Positions 44,798 through 54,834 are shown, numbered from the stretch's first letter. The stretch is 59,747 nucleotides of DNA from an uncultured Alphaproteobacteria bacterium (GCA_944390195.1 CALXOZ010000012.1:1-59747), one strand, 5' to 3'. Notes: generated from the letters alone by a model not told the origin. Program-made: numbers and translations.

Positions 44798-46687
44798 ATG
44801 AAAAAAATATCCGATCTTGATAAAAGCACCATAGGCGTTTTAGGATTAATTCTGGCTGTCGTATTGTTCTTCAGCGTTAATGTCATCGCCGCTTTCACAT
44901 TGAAAAACTACCGTCTGGATTTGACGGAAGAAAAATTATATTCGCTTTCCCAAGGATCCTTGAATACAGTAAAACAAATCAAAGAACCGATCACCATCCG
45001 GTTTTATTTGTCCGGAAAACTTGCCAAAGTGTCTCAAATACATGCGACATACGCAGTCCGTGTGATCGAACTCTTGGAACAATACGCTTCCGCTTCAGAC
45101 GGGAAAATCAAATTGGAAATCGTCGATCCGGAACCTTTTTCCAAAAAAGAAGATGAAGCCTTAAGCTACGGATTAAAAGGAATCCCCGTTGGAAATTCTT
45201 CGGAATACGTCTATATCGGTATGACCATATCAAATTCTTCGGATCGTCGCAGAACCATAGCTTTGCTGGATCCGTCCAGAGAACGTTTTTTGGAATATGA
45301 CATAACGAAATACCTCACCGACTTGACACGTTCAAAACGTCCGACAATCGGTATCATCAGTACGCTCCCCATTGACGGTCGCGGCGAACCTCATTTGATG
45401 TACCCGAAATATCATCCGCGCTGGGCTATCATGAATGTGATCAGAGACATATTCAATGTGCGCTTCATTTCAAGGCAAACATTGGATATCCCGCCGGATA
45501 TCGACGTTTTGATGCTGGTAAATCCGAAAAAATTCAATGAAGAAACAATGTATGCCATTGATCAACATGTCATGCGCGGTGGAAATTTATTGGTTTTGAT
45601 CGATCCGTTTTCCGAAGTGGAAGTCGCATTGGGTGAAGTCCCCTATTCCATTCGTCCGGATATAGATAAGCTATTGAAAACATGGGGAATTTCTTTTGAT
45701 CCGACACATTTTGTCGCCGATACCGTTCTGGCTCGCACAATTTCCCATACTCAGGAGGATAAGTCTTTACAGACAAAATTCCTGCCTTGGCTGGCTGTCA
45801 ATGAAAATTATCTCAGCCCGGAAGACCCCGTTACAAGCGCCATCACTTCAGTCAATCTTGCATACGCCGGCAACTTCAACGTAACGGAAAAAGTCGACGG
45901 TTTAACCGTAACTCCTTTACTTTTTTCATCAAAAGAATCCGAATTGTTGAAAACAATCTTGGGATTAAACCCCGATCCGGCGGAAATGTTGCGTAATTTT
46001 TCAGCAAGCGGAAAAAATATGATCCTGGGATTGAGAATAAAAGGAACGCCGAAAAGCGCTTTTGAAAAAGCGCCGACGCGTAATTTTCTTAAACAACGTC
46101 CGGAAGCTCATATCCCAGAAGCCAAAAACCCAGTCAATATCATTTTAATAGCAGACAGCGATTTGTTGGCTGACAAGTTTTGGACAAAAAAATCAACCGT
46201 TCTCGGTGTCGAACAGCTTTATCCGTTCGCAGGAAACGCCGATCTGATTGTCAACGCCCTTGACAACCTCAGTGGAGCGACTTCTTTAATAGACCTGCGT
46301 TCAAAAGCGGAATGGAAACGTCCGTTCATCGTTATTGAAAAACTGGCTTTAAGAGCGGGATTGAAATACAGGGAACAAGAAGCTTTACTGTTCAGCGAAT
46401 TGGAAGCAACCCAAGACAGACTGAAGGAATTAACGCAAAAAGCCTCTGATAAAAACAATGAAACTCTGTCCAAAGAAGACAAAGACGAAATCCAGATGTT
46501 GCAAGAACGCATCATTGCATTAAGAGCGGCTTTGCGTTCCGTCCAAAACGTTTTAAGTCACGATATTCTCGCCTTACAATCAAGCATCATTGCGTTCAAT
46601 GTCATACTTATTCCTGTATTGTTAGTCTTTATCGCTTTATTCGTCGCTTGGCGCCGGAGAGCCAGACGCACACAGGGTCGTAAATAA
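44798..46687 (+). CDS. GldG family auxiliary ABC protein
   Basis: A 629-residue protein with transmembrane segments at each end (~15-35 and ~603-622) and a large extracytoplasmic domain of the ABC_transp_aux/GldG type (LDLTEEKLYSLSQGSLNTVKQIKEPITIRFYLSG, LLEQYASASDGKIKLEIVDPEPFSKKEDEAL, IGIISTLPIDG, NLLVLIDPFSEVE). A coiled coil lies at ~545-600. Two bases after the permease gene. GldG-like proteins accompany GldA/GldF in many non-gliding bacteria. Confidence 0.9.
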   Translation: MKKISDLDKSTIGVLGLILAVVLFFSVNVIAAFTLKNYRLDLTEEKLYSLSQGSLNTVKQIKEPITIRFYLSGKLAKVSQIHATYAVRVIELLEQYASASDGKIKLEIVDPEPFSKKEDEALSYGLKGIPVGNSSEYVYIGMTISNSSDRRRTIALLDPSRERFLEYDITKYLTDLTRSKRPTIGIISTLPIDGRGEPHLMYPKYHPRWAIMNVIRDIFNVRFISRQTLDIPPDIDVLMLVNPKKFNEETMYAIDQHVMRGGNLLVLIDPFSEVEVALGEVPYSIRPDIDKLLKTWGISFDPTHFVADTVLARTISHTQEDKSLQTKFLPWLAVNENYLSPEDPVTSAITSVNLAYAGNFNVTEKVDGLTVTPLLFSSKESELLKTILGLNPDPAEMLRNFSASGKNMILGLRIKGTPKSAFEKAPTRNFLKQRPEAHIPEAKNPVNIILIADSDLLADKFWTKKSTVLGVEQLYPFAGNADLIVNALDNLSGATSLIDLRSKAEWKRPFIVIEKLALRAGLKYREQEALLFSELEATQDRLKELTQKASDKNNETLSKEDKDEIQMLQERIIALRAALRSVQNVLSHDILALQSSIIAFNVILIPVLLVFIALFVAWRRRARRTQGRK

Positions 46688-46702
46688 AGGAAACAGTTGA
46701 AA

Positions 46703-47998
46703 ATGAAACCACGTTCATTTTATAAGCTTCTTGCCGTTACAGTCGTCGCTTTTGTTGTTGCCCTGAGTGTATGGATATTAACACCGACCTATTCTACAGG
46801 AAACGTTTTCGGGGAACCTTTCATTCCCGGATTGATTGATAAAATCAACGACGTCGCCACCATATCCGTTGAACATGAAGGACGGACAATGACCTTCAAT
46901 CACGACGAAAAAGGAGAATGGTTTCTTGCCCAAGCGGATAACTATCCAGCCGATAAAGAAAGAATCAGAAATATTTTGATCGGAATCGCCAATCTGGAAA
47001 AAATAGAACCAAAAACGGCTTTGCCCGAATTCTATCCTGATTTGCAGGTCGAAGATATAAAACAAAGCGATGCAAAATCTTATCTGATCTCTTTAATAAA
47101 CAATCAAGGACAATCTATAACAAAATTGCTGATCGGTAAAAAGACAAGAGGTCTGTCTTGGAACGGTCAAGGGTATTTCGTACGTTTTCCAGACGATCCG
47201 CAATCATGGCTTGTCAGGGGGAATGTCGATGTAACGGGAGATATGCGCTCTTGGATGGCTACACGCTTGTTACCTTTGACCAAAGGAAGAACGTCTTCCA
47301 TAACATTGGTCGACGGAACCAAAACACGTGAAGCCGTCTATAAAAGGTCAGCGCCCGCAATGGCAATCCAACCGTCATTCCTGTCCGACGGCTATTTCAT
47401 TATCGCTTCCGACTTTATTGAAAAAATGGAAGAGGCATTGACTTCGTTCAATTTTAAAAATGTAACCGAACGTCCTGACAATATCGGTCAAGAAATCCCG
47501 TTCGCCTCTGCTTTCATTGAAACTTTCGACGGATTGAATATTTACCTTTTCATGTACTTGCCGGACGGTCAGCCTTTTGTTGCGCTTTCATTCGCAGCAA
47601 CCGAAAAAGCCGATGAAAATGTTAAAAAAGAAGCAAAAGAATTGGAAGAACTTCATCAAAACTGGCTTTATCAAATGCCAGAAGAAACAGTTACAGCCAT
47701 TCTGCCTTTCTTATCCGTCCCTGCTGAAAAAAACACTCAAGCCCCTTCTGTAAAAGAAACAAAAACAGAAACTATCGGTGAAGAAAAAAATAAAAATGAC
47801 ACTGTTGCTCAAAAAGATGAACAAAAAGAAAAACAACAGGAAACCGTCAAAAAGAAAGTAGTTGAAAAGAAACCGGAAACTACAGCAAAAAGCATAAAAA
47901 AAGAAGATGCAAAATCAACATCTTCGGGGAAAACAGCAACAAAAAAAGCTGTTACAAAAACAAACGCGACAAAAAAATCAGCTTCCGAAAAAAAATAA
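46703..47998 (+). CDS. DUF4340 domain protein
   Basis: A 431-residue anchored protein: transmembrane segment ~7-25, then DUF4340-type beta domain (DVATISVEHEGRTMTFNHDEKGEWFLAQADNYPADKERI, ITKLLIGKKT, YFVRFPDDPQSWLVRGNVDVTGDMRSWMATRLLPL). The last ~90 residues are Lys/Glu/Thr-rich low complexity (KKKVVEKKPETTAKSIKK). DUF4340 genes regularly follow GldG-like genes. ATG 46703 was taken rather than TTG 46697; AAAGGAAA lies upstream. Confidence 0.88.
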   Translation: MKPRSFYKLLAVTVVAFVVALSVWILTPTYSTGNVFGEPFIPGLIDKINDVATISVEHEGRTMTFNHDEKGEWFLAQADNYPADKERIRNILIGIANLEKIEPKTALPEFYPDLQVEDIKQSDAKSYLISLINNQGQSITKLLIGKKTRGLSWNGQGYFVRFPDDPQSWLVRGNVDVTGDMRSWMATRLLPLTKGRTSSITLVDGTKTREAVYKRSAPAMAIQPSFLSDGYFIIASDFIEKMEEALTSFNFKNVTERPDNIGQEIPFASAFIETFDGLNIYLFMYLPDGQPFVALSFAATEKADENVKKEAKELEELHQNWLYQMPEETVTAILPFLSVPAEKNTQAPSVKETKTETIGEEKNKNDTVAQKDEQKEKQQETVKKKVVEKKPETTAKSIKKEDAKSTSSGKTATKKAVTKTNATKKSASEKK

Positions 47999-48018
47999 AA
48001 ACATAAAATAAAGATAAT

Positions 48019-48678
48019 CTAAATAATCCACACCGTTGCGGCGATATCACTATCTAACGCAACGTTTTTTTTATCAACCGTCAGTAAAAAACGGTCTTTT
48101 TCTTTATCCCACAAAATATTTTCACAAAAGCTCCCGCAAACAACACCTTTATCCGACAGCATTTTGTTTATTTTATCCGTTCCGGTTAAACGGTCGACTT
48201 TTCCGCAAGAACGTGTCATCAATGTAATCGGAACAGGAAAAAGTTCAGGTCTGTTCAAAGATAATTGCAAGTTTTCAATCCATTGCAACTTATTTTCTTG
48301 AGCCTGTTTCAAATAATCAATCAAACTGAAAAAACGTTCTGCCGCATCTCCGTCCAAATGATGTTCAATCAAACAGGCAATTTCTTCTGCCCGAGCGCAG
48401 TCCTGCCCTAAAAAGTCATGAAAAAAAGATTTCAAGCGTTCGTGTTTCATATAAATCTGCCAACCGATACGCCTTCCTTGCGGTGTCAAACGAATGGAAC
48501 CATACGACTCATGCAAAACAAGCTCTTGTTCAACCATTTTTTTGACAACAGTTGCAATTGTTCCTTTAGTCAATTTTAATATTTCGGCCAAAGCGGTTAC
48601 AGTCTGCTTTTGTCCCGTTGTTTCCAAATAAAACAACGCTTCCAGATAATCTTCCAACCGTGAAGAAATCATAATCAT
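48019..48678 (-). CDS. DtxR/MntR family metal-dependent regulator
   Basis: A 219-residue repressor. Winged helix (residues ~5-65: SSRLEDYLEALFYLETTGQKQ, VTALAEILKLTKGTIATVVKKMVEQELV, GSIRLTPQGRRIG), metal-binding dimerisation region (HERLKSFFHDFLGQDCARAEEIACLIEHHLDGD) and a C-terminal FeoA/SH3-like part (MTRSCGKVDRLTGTDKINKMLSDKGVV). Iron or manganese is the likely ligand. ATG 48678 has AAGGAA six bases upstream. Divergent from the esterase gene; the intergenic stretch with TATATATATCTATA may hold both promoters. Confidence 0.88.
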   Translation of the reverse strand: MIMISSRLEDYLEALFYLETTGQKQTVTALAEILKLTKGTIATVVKKMVEQELVLHESYGSIRLTPQGRRIGWQIYMKHERLKSFFHDFLGQDCARAEEIACLIEHHLDGDAAERFFSLIDYLKQAQENKLQWIENLQLSLNRPELFPVPITLMTRSCGKVDRLTGTDKINKMLSDKGVVCGSFCENILWDKEKDRFLLTVDKKNVALDSDIAATVWII

Positions 48679-48767
48679 GAAAAATTCCTTATATATATCT
48701 ATAAAATAGCTGTAACATGATCCTTGAGTCAAGCATTCCCCTTGAGGGACAATACAGACAGGAAGAC

Positions 48768-49541
48768 ATGATGCAAACGGAAGATTTCATTTATTCTTAT
48801 GGCGGTCAAACGTTGAGCGGGATACAATTAATCCATGAAGGTAAAATCGAAAAATTAATATTTTTACTCCATGGTTATAAAGGTGATGCCCCTTCCAACT
48901 TTGATTTCGGCAAAAAGATATTCAACAGTATCCCTCAATCATCTGTATTCATTCCAGACGGAATCAAACCCATTCCTTTTTTCAACGATGAACACCAACG
49001 CCAATGGTGGGATCTTGATGAAAGCTCTTTTGAAGGAAAAATGTGTTCGTTCATGCCTTACTACGCACATGGGGAAAAAAGAAAATTGATCGATCAAATG
49101 AGCAAAAACATTCATAAAACGGCTTTGTTTTTAAATAATTTCATCTTGAACCAGATTCGGAAATACGGATTGAATTTATCGAATTGCTTGTTGATGGGGA
49201 TCTCTCAAGGTGGTATGACCGCTTTTGAAATGGTTTTATTTTGCAAAGAATTACATCATGACAATCAAAACAATTTTCTGGGAGCCTTGGTAATTATCGG
49301 TGCCGGAATTATCGGCGCGGATCGTCTAAGATCCGATCATTACTCAATTCCCCCCGTCCCCGTGCTGTTAGCTCGGGCAAAATATGACGAAATCTTTCCA
49401 AAAACCGTCGACTACTTTTCATACAGTTTGTTAAAAGAACAAAATATCCCCGTTGTCTTAAAAGAGGTTGAATCGGTTCATTTCGGTTTAGAACACAATG
49501 CTTGTCATGAAATCTGCCGTTTTATCAAAGATTATTTTTAA
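48768..49541 (+). CDS. Alpha/beta hydrolase, phospholipase/carboxylesterase family
   Basis: A 257-residue hydrolase. LIFLLHGYKGDAPSNFDFG gives the oxyanion loop, MGISQGGMTAF the nucleophile Ser in GxSxG, AKYDEIFPKTV the acid region, and SVHFGLEHNACHEICRFI the catalytic His. It belongs to the Abhydrolase_2 group; the substrate is not predictable. ATG 48768 follows AGGAAG. Beyond it comes the rpmH promoter. Confidence 0.88.
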   Translation: MMQTEDFIYSYGGQTLSGIQLIHEGKIEKLIFLLHGYKGDAPSNFDFGKKIFNSIPQSSVFIPDGIKPIPFFNDEHQRQWWDLDESSFEGKMCSFMPYYAHGEKRKLIDQMSKNIHKTALFLNNFILNQIRKYGLNLSNCLLMGISQGGMTAFEMVLFCKELHHDNQNNFLGALVIIGAGIIGADRLRSDHYSIPPVPVLLARAKYDEIFPKTVDYFSYSLLKEQNIPVVLKEVESVHFGLEHNACHEICRFIKDYF

Positions 49542-49568
49542 AAAATGAAGAAAAACGATAAAGCATTC

Positions 49569-49597
49569 TTGACTCTCGAGAATAGAAAGGGTATATG
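49569..49597 (+). promoter_or_regulatory. Promoter of rpmH-rnpA-yidD-yidC-engB
   Basis: TTGACT (49569-49574), 17-bp spacer, TATATG (49592-49597); rpmH starts 35 bases downstream. Confidence 0.72.
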
Positions 49598-49631
49598 AAA
49601 GTACTCAATTTGATTTAGAACGGAGCTGTCC

Positions 49632-49766
49632 ATGAAACGTACATATCAACCAAGTAAAGTGGTCCGGACTCGCCGTCACGGTTTTCGCACCCGCATGGCA
49701 ACAGTTGGCGGACGCAGAGTGTTAAACAGCCGCAGGCGCAAAGGGCGCAAGCGTTTAGCTATATGA
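49632..49766 (+). CDS. rpmH: 50S ribosomal protein L34
   Basis: A 44-residue basic protein: [18 protein letters not shown], then [26 protein letters not shown]. This is the complete bacterial L34. GGAG lies nine bases before the ATG. The stop overlaps the rnpA start (ATGA at 49763), the classic rpmH-rnpA coupling. Confidence 0.98.
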   Translation: MKRTYQPSKVVRTRRHGFRTRMATVGGRRVLNSRRRKGRKRLAI

Positions 49767-50179
49767 TTTCCCCCGCAGGATTGGCGGGTATGTCAAAAAA
49801 GTTGATACTGATCAAGAAAAGACCGGATTTTGTTCATGTTACTCACAATGGGTACAGGATTGTGAAGTCCGGTTTTATTTTACAAGCTGCCAAAACAAAG
49901 CGTTTATTCAATCCTCCTGTTTACCGGATCGGATATACGGCTTCAAAAAAAATCGGGAACGCGGTTTGCCGGAATAAAGCAAAACGCAGGTTAAGGGCTT
50001 TGTGTCATGAATTGTTTGCACGCTATGCCGTTGCGGGCTATGATTATGTTATTATCGCCCGCTATGCCACAATAGAGGCAGATTATAAAAAATTATACAA
50101 AGAATTAAAAACCGCCCTGAAAGAAATCAAACTGGAAATCAATGCCATTCTTAAGACTTCGCAAGCCCCCGCCAGTTAA
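49763..50179 (+). CDS. rnpA: Ribonuclease P protein component
   Basis: A 138-residue protein subunit of RNase P. It has the RNR-type motif [17 protein letters not shown], the [13 protein letters not shown] strand, and [23 protein letters not shown]. The first ~10 residues before [14 protein letters not shown] may be extra; a second ATG lies at 49790. It overlaps yidD at its 3' end by 38 bases. Confidence 0.95.
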   Translation: MISPAGLAGMSKKLILIKKRPDFVHVTHNGYRIVKSGFILQAAKTKRLFNPPVYRIGYTASKKIGNAVCRNKAKRRLRALCHELFARYAVAGYDYVIIARYATIEADYKKLYKELKTALKEIKLEINAILKTSQAPAS

Positions 50180-50861
50180 TTTAAAACAAACGGAACCTCC
50201 AGAAGAATCGCCTTCTTTTGCCGCAAGAGTCTTAACAGCGGTCGTTTTGTTTTACAGAAAATTTTTATCACCTTTAAAACCGGGGTGCTGCCGTTTTACG
50301 CCGACGTGTTCGGCTTATGCCTTGGAAGCCTTGCGCGTCCACGGAGCAATAAAAGGGTCTTGGTTAACAATTAAACGGATTTTACGTTGCCAACCTTTCG
50401 GGGGTTCCGGTTATGACCCCGTCCCGCCAAAAGAAGAAAAATCGCATTTTCCGATCAAACGTCGACGCACGCTTTATGCCGTTGCTTTTGCGCTTTTTTC
50501 TTTTTTCCTTTTCGCAGGCGTGTTCAGTGTTTGTTATCAACCTCTTGTTCCGGAAACAGTTTCTCGAACAAACGGCGCCCTGCAAACAAGCAAGACCACT
50601 GATCAAAATACAGTCAACGCCACTTTGCAAAAAAAAATTAATGCTCCAACGCAATTTTTAATCTGGCTTATCCGTCTGTATCAGGATAATATATCGCGTT
50701 TTTTACCGGGTAAATGCCGGTATGAACCGACATGTTCCGCTTATGGTATTCAAGCTTTGAAACGTTTCGGGGCAATCAAAGGCTCATGGCTGACAATTAA
50801 ACGGATCTTTCGTTGTAATCCTTGGGGAGGATCGGGAAGAGATCCTGTACCGGAAAAATGA
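50142..50861 (+). CDS. yidD: Double-domain membrane protein insertion factor YidD
   Basis: A 239-residue protein with two full YidD domains. Domain 1 (~residues 27-95): [57 protein letters not shown]. Domain 2 (~170-239): [61 protein letters not shown] basic hinge and a transmembrane segment ([20 protein letters not shown]) lie between. Ordinary YidD is ~70-100 residues with one domain. It assists YidC-dependent membrane insertion; it lies between rnpA and yidC, the standard place. Confidence 0.93.
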   Translation: MPFLRLRKPPPVNLKQTEPPEESPSFAARVLTAVVLFYRKFLSPLKPGCCRFTPTCSAYALEALRVHGAIKGSWLTIKRILRCQPFGGSGYDPVPPKEEKSHFPIKRRRTLYAVAFALFSFFLFAGVFSVCYQPLVPETVSRTNGALQTSKTTDQNTVNATLQKKINAPTQFLIWLIRLYQDNISRFLPGKCRYEPTCSAYGIQALKRFGAIKGSWLTIKRIFRCNPWGGSGRDPVPEK

Positions 50862-50882
50862 AGTTAATATACAGGTGAATTG

Positions 50883-52658
50883 ATGGAAAAAAATAATATA
50901 GGAAAACGTGATTTAATTTTAGCCATTATTTTTTCGGCTGTCTTTTTATTTTTAATCGATGCCCTTTTCCCGCCGACACAACCGGTAAATACGCCTTCTG
51001 TTGTCCCGTCGGCTCCCAATATCTCTGCCGAAGCTCAAAAGCAAACCGCATCTGCGCAACCGGTATCGGAACATTCTTACGCTCCCGCTCCGAATGCTTT
51101 GGGAGAACAACAAAACAATACGATTTCTGTTGTTATGTCACAAGAACAGGCTGTTAACCAATATCGTCACATTCCCATAAAAACTCCTTCTTTAAGCGGA
51201 TCAATACGTTTAAAAGGTGCTCGTCTGGATAACTTGATGTTAACGCGCTATCATGAAACTTTGGCAAAAGACAGTCCTTACATCACCTTATTATCCCCCG
51301 TCGGAACGGCTTATCCTTTCTTTGCAGAATTCGGCTGGGTTTCGACAGATGCAATTTCTTTGCCGAACGCAGACACTTTGTGGCAAACACAAGATCAGGA
51401 ATTGAATTCCAAAAAACCGCTGACTTTGACTTGGGACAACGATGCCGGTTTGAAGTTCATTCGCCAGATATCCGTCGATGAAAATTATATGTTCACGATT
51501 ACCGATCGAATCGAAAATTACGGTTCAAAAATCGTTACGCTGTTCAATTACGGACTGGTCGGAAGAACAAACGTCCCGCCTTCTCAACGCGGCGCCGTTT
51601 TGGAAGGTTTGGTCGGTTATCTGGACAGTTCCTTAAAAGAATTCCCTTATGCAAAAATGGACAAAGAAGAACAGGCTTCTTTTAAGACAACCGGAGGATG
51701 GGCGGGTATCACCGATAAATATTGGATGGCTATTCTGGCTTTCGATCAAAACATATCGAATGTTACTGTGAAATTCAGCCAAAGCAATACATCTGCCGGA
51801 AAACATTACCAAGCCGATTATTTAATGCCGCCTACAGTCATTGAACCGGGACAAGCCGTTCAAACAACGGGACGAATCTTCGCCGGCGCAAAAGAGCTGA
51901 AGTTGATTGATGCCTACGAAGACCAATTGAAAATCAAACGTTTCGATTTGACTGTCGATTTCGGATGGTATTATTTCCTGACAAAACCGTTCTTCTTCAT
52001 CCTTAGCTGGTTTTACTCGCTGTTCGGAAACATGGGATTAGCCATTTTGTTCTTTGCCCTGTTACTGCGCATAGCCATGTTCCCCATCGCCAACAAGTCT
52101 TTCGCAAGCATGGAAAAAATGAAGGAAATCCAACCGAAGCTGGAACAACTGCGGGAACGTTACGGCGATGATAAAATGCGTTTGAATCAAGAAATGATGG
52201 AACTCTATCGCAAAAACAACATTAATCCGGCAGCCGGTTGTTTGCCGATGTTAATTCAAATTCCCGTATTTTTCTCTTTGTATAAGGTGCTTTATATTTC
52301 GTTGGAATTGCGTCAGGCGCCTTTTTACGGATGGATCCACGATTTATCCGCTCCGGATCCGTCATCCGTATTTACATTGTTCGGTTTGATTAACTGGCCG
52401 ATTCCGCAAGCTTTGAACATTGGCGTGTGGCCCGTTTTAATGGGATTGACTATGTGGTTGCAGCAAAGAATGAATCCCAAAATTGCCGATAAAACACAAA
52501 ACATGATCTTATCTTTGATGCCTTTGATGATGACATTCCTGTTGGGACATTTAGCCTCGGGTTTGGTGATCTACTGGACATGGAGCAACATTTTGTCCAT
52601 AGCGCAACAATATGCCCTGAGATTAAAAAACAAAAAAGGAAAACCTCATCATGGATAA
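50883..52658 (+). CDS. yidC: Membrane protein insertase YidC
   Basis: A 591-residue Gram-negative-type YidC (Oxa1 family). TM1 at ~8-26 (RDLILAIIFSAVFLFLIDALF), large periplasmic beta domain (~70-345), then the conserved five-helix core: YFLTKPFFFILSWFYSLFGN, RIAMFPIANKSFASMEKMKEIQPKLEQLRERYGDDKMRLNQEMMELYRK-type loop (split), NPAAGCLPMLIQIPVFFSLYKVL, PVLMGLTMWLQQRMNP and the last helix. ATG 50883; TTG 50880 is in frame. Overlaps engB by 8 bases. Confidence 0.97.
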   Translation: MEKNNIGKRDLILAIIFSAVFLFLIDALFPPTQPVNTPSVVPSAPNISAEAQKQTASAQPVSEHSYAPAPNALGEQQNNTISVVMSQEQAVNQYRHIPIKTPSLSGSIRLKGARLDNLMLTRYHETLAKDSPYITLLSPVGTAYPFFAEFGWVSTDAISLPNADTLWQTQDQELNSKKPLTLTWDNDAGLKFIRQISVDENYMFTITDRIENYGSKIVTLFNYGLVGRTNVPPSQRGAVLEGLVGYLDSSLKEFPYAKMDKEEQASFKTTGGWAGITDKYWMAILAFDQNISNVTVKFSQSNTSAGKHYQADYLMPPTVIEPGQAVQTTGRIFAGAKELKLIDAYEDQLKIKRFDLTVDFGWYYFLTKPFFFILSWFYSLFGNMGLAILFFALLLRIAMFPIANKSFASMEKMKEIQPKLEQLRERYGDDKMRLNQEMMELYRKNNINPAAGCLPMLIQIPVFFSLYKVLYISLELRQAPFYGWIHDLSAPDPSSVFTLFGLINWPIPQALNIGVWPVLMGLTMWLQQRMNPKIADKTQNMILSLMPLMMTFLLGHLASGLVIYWTWSNILSIAQQYALRLKNKKGKPHHG

Positions 52659-53301
52659 AGAAGTAATGCAACCGGACGCCCTGGAAAAAGGGCGTCTTCT
52701 GTTTTCCAAAGAATGCCGTTTCATGCTCAGTGTCGCGGAATTGGAAAACCTGCCGGATACGAGTCTGCCGGAAGTAACTTTTACAGGCGCTTCTAACGTA
52801 GGAAAGTCAAGTTTGATCAACGCATTGACAGGACATAAATCTTTAGCACGCACTTCAAATACGCCGGGAAGAACGCAATTGTTAAACTTTTTCGATCTGG
52901 GCGGATATCTACGATTGGTGGATATGCCCGGTTACGGCTTTGCAAAAGCCCCGAAAGAAACCGTTCAGTCATGGCAAAAACTGGTAACTCAATACTTAAA
53001 AGGACGTGCCAACTTGCGCCGTGTCTGCCTGCTTGTCGACAGCCGGCATGGCTTGAAAAAAAACGATCTGGAAATGATGACTTTGTTGGATAAATCTGCC
53101 GTCGTCTATCAAATTGTTTTAACAAAAACGGATAAAATTTCCCCGTCTGCTTTAAAAACCGTTGAAAGTGATATCTTAAACATCTTAAACAAACACACCG
53201 CCGCATATCCCTTCATCTACCCGACCAGTTCCCAAAAAAACACAGGTATTCCGGAATTAAAAGCACGACTGGCGACATTAAGTAATTTCGTATACCTGTA
53301 A
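52651..53301 (+). CDS. engB: Ribosome biogenesis GTPase EngB (YsxC/YihA)
   Basis: A 216-residue TRAFAC GTPase. G1 GASNVGKSSLINAL, T in SNTPGRTQLLNFF, G3 DMPGYGFA, G4 TKTDKI and G5 TSSQK. Needed for 50S assembly. It overlaps the yidC end, the usual alphaproteobacterial order yidC-engB. Confidence 0.96.
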   Translation: MDKEVMQPDALEKGRLLFSKECRFMLSVAELENLPDTSLPEVTFTGASNVGKSSLINALTGHKSLARTSNTPGRTQLLNFFDLGGYLRLVDMPGYGFAKAPKETVQSWQKLVTQYLKGRANLRRVCLLVDSRHGLKKNDLEMMTLLDKSAVVYQIVLTKTDKISPSALKTVESDILNILNKHTAAYPFIYPTSSQKNTGIPELKARLATLSNFVYL

Positions 53302-53368
53302 CATCCGTCCTTGTTTTAATGAAAACAATCTTTTAATATTAATTATGTCTCTTTAAAGGATGATCCGA

Positions 53369-54805
53369 ATGAATAAAAAAATTGTTTTTTTGTTACTTGC
53401 ATTCTTCATCACCGGATGTGGTCATACTGGAAAAGAGCATTCCCGTTTCGTCAACTTTATCAAAGAAGGAAATTATTCAGCCGCCGAACAACTGACGCAA
53501 GACGAAGACTTTTATATGGACGAGGCTTCTTTATTAGTCCGTTATTTCGAATTGGGCAGCTTGCACTATTTAAAAGGAGAGTATTATCAGGCTCTGCAAA
53601 ATTTCGATAAAGCTCACGATTTGGCTGAAAAGTTGTATACAATCAGTATTTCAAAGTCTGTTCTGTCTGAAATGGCCGGTGACGGTCTTGCTCCGTATCG
53701 CGGTGAAAAATACGAACTTTCCCTGTTACGCTTTTATCAGTCGTTGACACATTACAAATTATACGAACAGGGATATTACGAATCATACAAAATCAAAGAA
53801 GGCGATCAAGAAATTCAAATAGAACAAAAAGATTTGTCCGAATCCGAAAAAAGAATGCATTTTAATGCGGCAAGAGCCTCCATTCTGGATTGGAACAGCC
53901 TGTTAACGACCTACAAAAACGAGACGAAAGATCCTGAATCATTTCATCAAGATATGCTGGCAAAAACGTTCGGAGCCGAAATTCACGATATTTATGCCAC
54001 GACCGGAGACCGCCAGATTGCACGACAGCTGTATAAAGACACAGAAAAGCTCCTTGATTCCGTGTACAAGAACTATCCTTCTTATGATGAAAAAAACACG
54101 AATCAATTGAAAAAGTACGCTAAACATAAAGGAAAAGATCTTTATGCTGCAGCAGCTGAAAAAGAAAATGTGAAAATCGTATTAAAAACAGGATTGATCA
54201 CCCCGAAAACAGCTGAAAAAGTGGACTTTATCATCCCGATAGGAGTCTTTCTGGCTGCAGGAAGTGGAAATGAAATCGTTTCCTGCTTAGGAACCATTCT
54301 TCCCGGACAAAAAATTTCTTTTGAGATTCCCGCTGTTTCCCAACCTGAAAAAGTGAAAGAATACACATTGGTTGTCAAAGATAAAATGGACAAGAAAATT
54401 TTATCCGTCCCCATGGTTTTGACAGCCCCCGTATCGGAAACGGCTTATAAAGAATATCAATACAACCGAAGTGGCATCATCGCGGAGAAAAGCGCTCGGC
54501 TTGCCTCAAAATACGCGGCCGCCGTCGTTTCCGCTTGCGCTTTATACGATCCGGACAACATTCTAAAACTTTTAGGAGCCTATGCCGCTTTTGCTGGATC
54601 TGCCAAACTGATAGAAGCAACAGAATATGCGGATATCCGATATTGGGGATTGCTCCCCCATGCTATTTTCCAACAGTCGGTTAAACTCAAGAAAGGGGCT
54701 TATCGTGCAGAAATCTTGTCGGAAGGAAAAAGTATAAAATCTTTTACCTTCGACGTCAAAGACGCCCGTCCGATTCTAATCGATCTCAATATCCCGAACG
54801 GGTAA
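53369..54805 (+). CDS. COG3014-like lipoprotein
   Basis: A 478-residue lipoprotein with lipobox FFITGC (Cys17). The N-terminal half is helical and TPR-like (ELGSLHYLKGEYYQALQNFDKAHDLAEKLY, RFYQSLTHYKLYEQGYYESY). The C-terminal half is beta-rich (TAEKVDFIIPIGVFLAAGSGN, KKILSVPMVLTAPVSETAYKEYQYNR, RYWGLLPHAIFQQSVKLKKGAYRAEI). The overall plan matches the uncharacterised COG3014 family, which often sits with LPP20- and LpoB-like genes. AAAGGA precedes the ATG at 53369. First of four genes ending at 57037. Confidence 0.78.
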   Translation: MNKKIVFLLLAFFITGCGHTGKEHSRFVNFIKEGNYSAAEQLTQDEDFYMDEASLLVRYFELGSLHYLKGEYYQALQNFDKAHDLAEKLYTISISKSVLSEMAGDGLAPYRGEKYELSLLRFYQSLTHYKLYEQGYYESYKIKEGDQEIQIEQKDLSESEKRMHFNAARASILDWNSLLTTYKNETKDPESFHQDMLAKTFGAEIHDIYATTGDRQIARQLYKDTEKLLDSVYKNYPSYDEKNTNQLKKYAKHKGKDLYAAAAEKENVKIVLKTGLITPKTAEKVDFIIPIGVFLAAGSGNEIVSCLGTILPGQKISFEIPAVSQPEKVKEYTLVVKDKMDKKILSVPMVLTAPVSETAYKEYQYNRSGIIAEKSARLASKYAAAVVSACALYDPDNILKLLGAYAAFAGSAKLIEATEYADIRYWGLLPHAIFQQSVKLKKGAYRAEILSEGKSIKSFTFDVKDARPILIDLNIPNG

Positions 54806-54834
54806 TTTCGCTTTTTTAACCAGGAGTAACTCAT

